A DNA stretch of 26,517 nt from Scleroderma bovista. Its lineage: Eukaryota; Basidiomycota; Agaricomycetes; Boletales; Sclerodermataceae. Each line of letters starts with the position of its first letter. Position 1 is the first letter of the stretch. A program made the position numbers and the translations under genes. The notes beneath the pieces were generated by a model. It did not search any database. It saw only the letters and a program-made list of their open reading frames with translations, and had not been told where the DNA came from. Shown here piece by piece: positions 21,919 through 26,517 of the stretch. The DNA is taken from NCBI GenBank assembly GCA_037178675.1, contig JAYMGJ010000198.1, positions 1 to 26,517 on the forward strand, given 5' to 3'.

Positions 21919-21966
21919 GCAGCTCGCCGGTTGTGCGGAGGTCCGGGAGCTGCTTACTCTTTTTTT
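21919..21966 (-). promoter_or_regulatory. -1 ribosomal frameshift signal between gag and pol
   Basis: On the minus strand, a slippery A AAA AAA heptamer (plus 21966-21960) is in the gag frame as tcA AAA AAA. A 6 nt spacer GAGTAA follows, which contains the gag stop, and then a hairpin (21953-21919). The stem is GCAGCTC paired with GAGCTGC plus an inner CCGG/CCGG with one bulged C; the loop is 12 nt. Slipping back one base enters the pol frame, which is open here. Heptamer type, spacer length and stem fit the canonical -1 design. Confidence 0.85.
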
Positions 21967-23402
21967 GACTCGGAGTTGGCACCCGAGTTAGTAGAGTCCG
22001 TCTTACCGGACTCAGCAGCGATGGCCGCAGCGCGAGCCTTGGCCTTTTTGGTCTTCTTAGGACAGTTGTCTGCAAAGTGACCGGTCCCTCCGCAAAACAT
22101 GCAGAGGTTGTTGTCCAGACGCCGTTTACGCTCGTCTGCGGTCAGCTTCCCGTCCTTACCAAGCTTGTTGGTCAGGTCTGGTCTGGAACCGGAGGAGGGC
22201 TGGTTGCTGGTCGTTTTGGACGAGCCAGAGTTGTTGGCGGAGCTGGGGGAGTTACCGGTCTTGGATTTCTCCTGACCGGAGTTGGATGAGTTGCCTCCGG
22301 AGTTGGAGGACTTGGTTGGGGATGAGGTGGATTGGGTCTTCGTCGTACGAGAGATCTCGTCTTTGCGCTCCCAATAGCGCGCGTCGATCTCTTGACAAAG
22401 GGCCCTAAGCCCATGCAGAGTCAGGGGTTTCCCAACTCGAGCTATCTCATCTTTTAGGCGGTCCGGGAGACCGGAGTAGAATAGGCGGCGGAGCGCGCCA
22501 TCCCCGTAGTCCTGGACCTGCGAGGCAAGCCGGTTGAAGTCAACTATATACCGCGTGACGCGGTGAGCATCCTTCATCCGGAGGTGCTCTAATTGATGCT
22601 CTGCATCAGCGATGGGGTCGTGAGGACCAAAGGTACTCTGGAGCTCAGCGACAAAGTGGACCCAACTGTCCATCCAGAGTGGACGGTCAGCCGGATCGCC
22701 GGAGTGCAGTAGGTCCGGTTCAAACCATTCTAGGGTCATCCCTTTTAGATATGATTGGGTGAAAGTTACCTTTGCCCTATCAAGGCGGAATGCCTTGGCT
22801 CGATCCTGGAAACAGAGCTCACACTGGACCAAGAAGGTCCTGAGCTTTTTGGGATCTGTACCATCGAAGGTGTCCGGTTCACGGACTTTGGCACGGGAGG
22901 AAGAGGCGTCGTTGGTCCGGCGGGAGGAGCGGGAGAGGCGGTTGACGGCGACTGCTAAATTTTGGAAGACAGCCAGACCAGGGTCTAGCTCATCCATGGC
23001 GTCGACAAAGTCATCATCGTCGTCATCATCGTTGTCACCATCTCCGGGGTCGTCCGGATCATCTCTGGGTCCGTCCTCGGGGCCAAACCACTGGTGACGG
23101 GCAGGTTCGCGACGTTCCGGAGTGGGGTCGTGACGGTAAGGGAATCGATCACCAGAAACGGATTCATGGTGACCTAAGTCTGCAGAACCACGAAGGCTCT
23201 GAGACGCAGCATCTCGACGCGGAGTCAAAGGCGCTGTAGGGTTTCGAGCTGTGAAGCTCCGGAATTGGCTAACTGAAGCCGGAGGTTGCCTGCGGTTAGA
23301 CAGGGCTTGATGAGCAGCAGAGAGGTGGAGGTCGTCGACTGCACCTGCTTCTTCAGCAAGTGCTGCAGCGGTACGAGCACGAGAGCGCGTAGTCATAGTC
23401 AT
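21954..23402 (-). CDS. gag: Chromovirus Gag polyprotein
   Basis: The 482 aa ORF starts at the ATG at 23402, 70 nt inside the 5' LTR, and ends at TAA 21954-21956. The N-terminal ~130 residues are Arg/Ser/Pro-rich and then strongly acidic (a run of Asp near residue 130). The central part is the retrotransposon Gag capsid region (DTFDGTDPKKLRTFLVQCEL, YLKGMTLEWF, LRRLFYSGLPDRLKDEI). A Ser/Asn-rich linker leads to a CCHC zinc knuckle, CMFCGGTGHFADNC, and a Lys-rich tail. Length and order are normal for a Ty3/gypsy Gag, and the frame is undamaged. It should form the virus-like particle that packages element RNA in the cytoplasm. Confidence 0.93.
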   Translation of the reverse strand: MTMTTRSRARTAAALAEEAGAVDDLHLSAAHQALSNRRQPPASVSQFRSFTARNPTAPLTPRRDAASQSLRGSADLGHHESVSGDRFPYRHDPTPERREPARHQWFGPEDGPRDDPDDPGDGDNDDDDDDDFVDAMDELDPGLAVFQNLAVAVNRLSRSSRRTNDASSSRAKVREPDTFDGTDPKKLRTFLVQCELCFQDRAKAFRLDRAKVTFTQSYLKGMTLEWFEPDLLHSGDPADRPLWMDSWVHFVAELQSTFGPHDPIADAEHQLEHLRMKDAHRVTRYIVDFNRLASQVQDYGDGALRRLFYSGLPDRLKDEIARVGKPLTLHGLRALCQEIDARYWERKDEISRTTKTQSTSSPTKSSNSGGNSSNSGQEKSKTGNSPSSANNSGSSKTTSNQPSSGSRPDLTNKLGKDGKLTADERKRRLDNNLCMFCGGTGHFADNCPKKTKKAKARAAAIAAESGKTDSTNSGANSESKKE

Positions 23403-23471
23403 AAGAAATAGAAGCTAATTTGCGTACGGGGTATGGAACAGTGAACCCACACAAGTGTGAGTCTGAAATAC

Positions 23472-24100
23472 TGTCAAGTCCGGGTCTACTCCGGTAGGGG
23501 GTCCGGTCAAGTCCGGACAGAAGCGGACGAAGGAGGAGGGCAGATGCTGGACAAGAGATTAGTCCGGCCGGAGTTGGTGACCGATTGGGTTCAACGACTA
23601 AGGACAACGAGCGTTGACCCCTTGCATAGGTTCCGGTCAAGGGAAGGAGACGGAGATGGATGAGAACAGGAGTAGTGACTTATGTTGATTTCAGACTGAG
23701 GAGTACAGGATAAACTACAGAGTACTTATACTAAGTAAGAACTAGGGTCGAGTATATACGGTGACAAGTAAACAGCCTAAAAGGCGGACAAGGGACAACT
23801 GGAGAAAGTACTAGGTCAGGTCCGATGAAAATAAAGTCAGGTCTGGGTAAAATAAATCAGGTCCGGTGAAAATGCTACAAGGTATAGGATATATCGAGTT
23901 CACGGAGAACTCACGTCAAGGCAGGGTAGACGGCGAGGTGTAGTAAGAGCGAACGGAGTATAGACCAAGGGTCGTAGTTAGCGGAAGGTTATCTGTGCGA
24001 CCGTTGACCGGAGTAACTGAGAACGACCAGAGTTGAGCTGTAGGCCTGCAATGTGACCGGAGTAACCGGATATGATCCGGAGTTGGACATGGTCGTAACA
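23472..24100 (-). repeat. Chromovirus 5' LTR, complete
   Basis: This 629 bp LTR starts TGTTACGACC on the minus strand and ends GGACTTGACA, flanked outside by TTTGG at 24101-24105. It is the full-length partner of 16515-17121. Confidence 0.93.
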
Positions 24101-24105
24101 TTTGG
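24101..24105. repeat. Target site duplication TTTGG, right
   Basis: This matches 16510-16514. Joining the two flanks through one TTTGG gives a continuous copia LTR. Confidence 0.9.
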
Positions 24106-24484
24106 TTAGCTTAACAATGATCAGCACAGGAAGCCACAGAAGCCCACTTCAATAGTGCTTTGTATTCTGGACATATACATGAGTGATCTGTCATGAACTG
24201 TACAGAAAGCTACAGAAGCCCAGTTCTATTATTCTGGACAATGAGATACATCTGGAGGCATCTGTAATGAGCTGTACAGGTGGCTACAGTTTGTGTTGAT
24301 CTGGACAAAGATGTCCAGATTGGACCTTCCTAGGGCCTCTATAGCTCTGTCCAGCTCTGTCCAGCTCTGTCCAGAACAAAGTGATTTGCTGATGTAGTGG
24401 AGTAGATTAGCGCCACAGTCTGTATATGTATAGGCGCTAAAGCTCTGATTAGAAAGAATAAGAAATTTTCCTTGTATCCTAACA

Positions 24485-24499
24485 GGTTATGAGCCCTGC
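24485..24499 (+). other. Copia primer binding site, half tRNA-iMet type
   Basis: GGTTATGAGCCCTGC follows the LTR end directly. It is complementary to the anticodon stem-loop of eukaryotic initiator tRNA-Met (GCAGGGCTCATAACC) and not to the tRNA 3' end. Use of the internal half of initiator tRNA-Met is known for Drosophila copia and yeast Ty5. Confidence 0.8.
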
Positions 24500-24561
24500 C
24501 TTTGCGCTATTATAATCAAAGGCTGACTGTTGCTAACAGACACTATTATGTATCATTGAAC

Positions 24562-25065
24562 ATGTCTGGGTCCACCATGGCTGGATCTGTGACATGCATG
24601 CGACAGCCTTGGCAGTTCTATTACCGCCGAGACCAAAGGGAGAAACCTTGGAGCACTCTCCTCCTACAAAATTGATGTACTTAAAGAAAATAATTGGCAT
24701 GCATGGAAACTCAGGATGCAGAAGTATCTACGTCTGCATAAGGTGTTCAAGTACACTGAGGGCACTTGCCCAAAACCTGCAGAGGATAATCCTAACAATA
24801 GTGCGAGAGTTGCCGTGTGGGAAGAAGAGGATCTGATCGCACAGACCCTGATTCTCACAAATATAGACGATGCGCAGATGCATCACGTCAATGATGCCGA
24901 GACATTGGCGCAGATGTGGGAGAGCCTCCAGATGGCGCATCAAACACATGGTGTTCAGACTGTCCTTCTAGCTAAAAGGGATTTACTGAATGCTAAGTGC
25001 CCAGAAGATGAAAATGTACCCATACATATTAACAAGTTGAAAAAGATGCGTAATTAGTTGTCCGC
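24562..25065 (+). pseudogene. Copia gag fragment, truncated by LTR copy 3
   Basis: The frame of 24594-25057 (codons in phase with 24665) encodes a Ty1/copia Gag N-terminal region: YKIDVLKENNWHAWKLRM, IAQTLILTNIDDAQ, ETLAQMWESLQ, LLNAKCPEDENVPIHINKL. This frame has no ATG before 24716. The nearby ATG at 24562 (MSGSTMAGS) is in another frame, so a one-base indel near 24580-24600 is likely. A TAG at 25055-25057 follows KKMRN, where CAG (Gln) would be expected, and the 2.1 kb element begins at 25066. The rest of the copia element lies beyond the inserted element, outside the window. Confidence 0.8.
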
Positions 25066-26517
25066 TGTCATGCACCAAACGTGTTTGGTACTGTGGACAT
25101 GGAGAAAGTTAGCTGATGAAATTAATGCAAAGAATGCACCCAAGATCTGTTGAAAGATTGTCCCGACTTGAGGGATACAGACAGCCCTCGCTATCCATAT
25201 CATGCAAAGTCAAGACTATCCTTATGTGAAGAATGAATACAAGCTTGTTGTAGCCATCTATCACACGAGAATGACTATCCTGATGTGAGAGATGAATGCC
25301 AACGCTGACAGTCATCTATCGCACGAGAACCACCAAGAAGCAGAAGAATCCAAGGATTGATGATCATTTCAGTATGAGAGAGGAATGCAACCTACTGCAG
25401 TCCAACTCCCATACCAGAACAACCAAAGAAGCAGAAGAAACGATAGAGAAACGAAGGAGAAAAGGAAGAATCATTTTTAGCACCCAAATGTCAAATTTAG
25501 GCACCCAGTGCCGGCATTCTGATATTTTGAATAGCTCCGCCATTTTTAAAGCTATCAATCATGTGACTATACCATCATGGAGGCTAGACCGTGGTCTATC
25601 TGCCTGTCAAGTTCCGACGCAAATCCATTCATTTCCCACGGAGATATTCCACCCGCAATCCAGACACCTGCTTCATCACTCACTATGGAGTCTGCATTTT
25701 CCCTGGAACGTTTCTCCATTATTGCAGCAGACCTCAACTATGTCCTGCTCTTGGGACAGCCTCTCCCTGAGCTCCTGTGTACTGTCTGGTACATATCTTC
25801 CCAGCCTGCTCCCCCAGTCCCTCTTGTTCTCGGTCAGTGTGTTCTCCTCGTCAGTCCTGCGTTGCGCACGTACTTTGGTCATCTCAAGTCTATCATTAGA
25901 CTTGAAAATTCATACCTGGTTGTCTCTGTGTCTCCTGAGTCCTCTGCATATGGTCCTTTCATCCCAGAGTCCTGTCACATCCATTTCCCTCTATCATTCA
26001 TCTTGCTTCCCTGGACACATCAAATCCACTATTCACGTTTCACTTCCCTGCTATCCTGCAACAAACACGAATGAAACAGTGCTCTAGAACCCTTCTTAGG
26101 AGCCCTAATAGAGTACAGAACCTTCCCCTTACTGCTCAAGGGAAGACTGCACTTCGGGAGCACCAAATTTCGTGTTTTTGCTCTACAGAAGCTCAATCCA
26201 AGGGATTTGTGACATTCTGTGACCAGCTGTGACTCTACTTGTCATTCCAGGCCCCCCTGACACTGCTCTCCTGGTTGGATCAATTCTTTTATTATCCCCC
26301 AGCCACTCCCATCAGTGGCACTGCTTCAGAAGCTCATCTCCAGATCTAAAGTTCAATCAATCACAGGTTGTGCTTCCCTTCTGTCTGAGTCACACAGAGT
26401 CACTCTGGCTCACTCTGACTCACTCTGCTGCACATTATTCATCCCCTCTTGGCATTACTAATCCCCATTACTCCCCTTACCAATCACTTACCAATCATCC
26501 TTCAAATCATGCTTATT
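25066..26517 (+). mobile_element. 2.1 kb solo-LTR-like element, copy 3, cut by window end
   Basis: It starts TGTCATGCACC after CCGC (25062-25065) and is in the same orientation as copies 1 and 2 but much more diverged. It has about 95 extra bases before the shared ATTTTTAGCACCCAAATGTC block (near 25474). It keeps the 5' palindrome arms, the internal ORF and the CT-rich TTACCAATC repeats that end the window. Its 3' end, target duplication and internal region (if it is a full element) cannot be seen. Confidence 0.82.
25685..26074 (+). CDS. Conserved ORF of unknown function inside LTR copy 3
   Basis: This is the copy 3 version of the ORF in copies 1 and 2, 129 codons from the ATG shared by all three copies; the frame is also open upstream to an ATG at 25577. 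Codons 1-117 align to copy 1 without gaps despite about half of the codons being changed. The C-terminal ~12 codons are unrelated. Conserved blocks include YVLLLGQPLPE, ISSQPAP and VPLVLGQ. Function unknown. Confidence 0.5.
   Translation: MESAFSLERFSIIAADLNYVLLLGQPLPELLCTVWYISSQPAPPVPLVLGQCVLLVSPALRTYFGHLKSIIRLENSYLVVSVSPESSAYGPFIPESCHIHFPLSFILLPWTHQIHYSRFTSLLSCNKHE

Larger units (their letters stand above)
18244..21966 (-). pseudogene. pol: Chromovirus pol (PR-RT-RH-INT-CHD) with two stops
   Basis: Pol is read in the -1 frame relative to gag from the A7 slip site down to a TAG at 18244-18246, about 1200 codons from the first ATG (21849). Domains in order are protease (ALVDSGSTHCFVD), reverse transcriptase (IDLRHAYHLVRI, MPFGLTNAPAAFQRF, VVVYLDDILIY), RNase H (IVETDASDYTVAGIL, THDKELLAI, DHKNLEYF), integrase with an HHCC region (C-x2-C in CTSC) and DDE residues (SMDFIEQL, VTSDRGTEF, GNGQTERSNQ), a GPY/F-type module (LGPYTIIAQVG, HPVFHVSQLKP) and a chromodomain (ISEILDSKV, YLVRWSGYEGTDEETSW). 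TGA codons at 19864-19866 (between RNase H and integrase) and 18406-18408 (inside the chromodomain) break an otherwise continuous frame. Both fit CGA>TGA. Confidence 0.93.
16515..24100 (-). mobile_element. Chromodomain Ty3/gypsy retrotransposon (decayed)
   Basis: This 7586 bp element lies on the minus strand with TTTGG duplications on both sides. The parts, in transcription order, are 5' LTR (24100-23472), gag (23402-21954), pol in the -1 frame to 18244, a tandem-repeat spacer, an opposite-strand zinc-cluster gene (to 18068) and a truncated 3' LTR (17121-16515). The domain order PR-RT-RNaseH-INT-chromodomain places it among chromoviruses. It cannot be fully functional: pol has two in-frame stops, the 3' LTR has lost the 34 bp at its internal end, and with them the polypurine tract. 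No canonical TGG-initial tRNA primer site is seen directly after the 5' LTR, so priming is unresolved. Confidence 0.93.
16484..24484 (+). mobile_element. Copia 5' LTR, split by a chromovirus
   Basis: The proposed LTR is 16484-16514 plus 24106-24484, about 410 bp after the nested element and one TTTGG are removed. It starts TGTTATCC and ends CCTAACA, giving TGTTA/TAACA inverted ends. The end abuts a primer binding site at 24485, which fixes the right boundary. Internal features are degenerate ~70 bp repeats at about 24125-24300 (CTACAG, CTGGACA words), a tandem CTGTCCAGCT array at 24344-24373, and a TATA-like TATATGTATA at about 24423-24432. The left boundary is inferred only from the inverted ends, 35 nt past the DUF6532 stop; the 3' LTR is outside the window. 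Confidence 0.7.

Noticed and set aside
1..26517. tRNA, rRNA or CRISPR array
   Set aside because: No cloverleaf, rRNA core or regularly spaced identical repeats with unique spacers were seen. The tRNA-like sequence at 24485 is a complementary primer site, not a gene.

Overview
The window looks like nuclear DNA of a filamentous basidiomycete, probably an agaricomycete. The evidence is genes with many 44-60 nt GT-AG introns, a Plavaka-type transposase, a FunK1 fungal kinase, a DUF6532-type gene, a chromodomain Ty3/gypsy element and a Ty1/copia element. It is a transposon-rich accessory region, and no ordinary housekeeping gene was recognised. Family names come from recalled family patterns, not from a database search.

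Layout. 1-1505: sparse non-coding DNA ending in a possible small spliced ORF. 1506-3602: a 2.1 kb TG...CA solo-LTR-like element (copy 1) with its own 4 bp target duplication (GCGA). 3603-4935: CpG-rich minisatellite DNA. 5263-5725 (-): a small two-exon coiled-coil gene, divergent from a four-exon Plavaka transposase (5822-8938). Only 56 nt later a FunK1 kinase gene starts (8995-13737). Its coding sequence is split by a second 2.1 kb element (copy 2, 9732-11829, target duplication CCGC), and removing the insert restores the reading frame exactly. 13986-16449: a DUF6532-type gene with one in-frame TGA and one A-run frameshift.

16484 to 25065 is nested retrotransposon DNA. A copia element (5' LTR from 16484, primer site 24485-24499, gag to 25057) has a 7.6 kb chromovirus (16515-24100, minus strand, target duplication TTTGG) inside its LTR. 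Its gag is cut by a third, more diverged copy of the 2.1 kb element, which runs off the window at 26517. The chromovirus has gag with a CCHC knuckle, a clear -1 frameshift signal (A7, 6 nt spacer, hairpin), and a PR-RT-RNaseH-integrase-chromodomain pol with two TGA stops. It also carries an opposite-strand gene with a Zn2Cys6-pattern cysteine cluster.

Three observations stand out. All nine substitutions between the two chromovirus LTRs are transitions at CpG, and four premature TGA stops in three genes fit CGA>TGA, which suggests methylation-linked or RIP-like decay. The 2.1 kb LTR-like element carries an ORF that stays open without an indel over about 117 codons in three copies. The small coiled-coil gene, Plavaka, FunK1 and DUF6532 genes sit as a tight block that may be one composite mobile unit.
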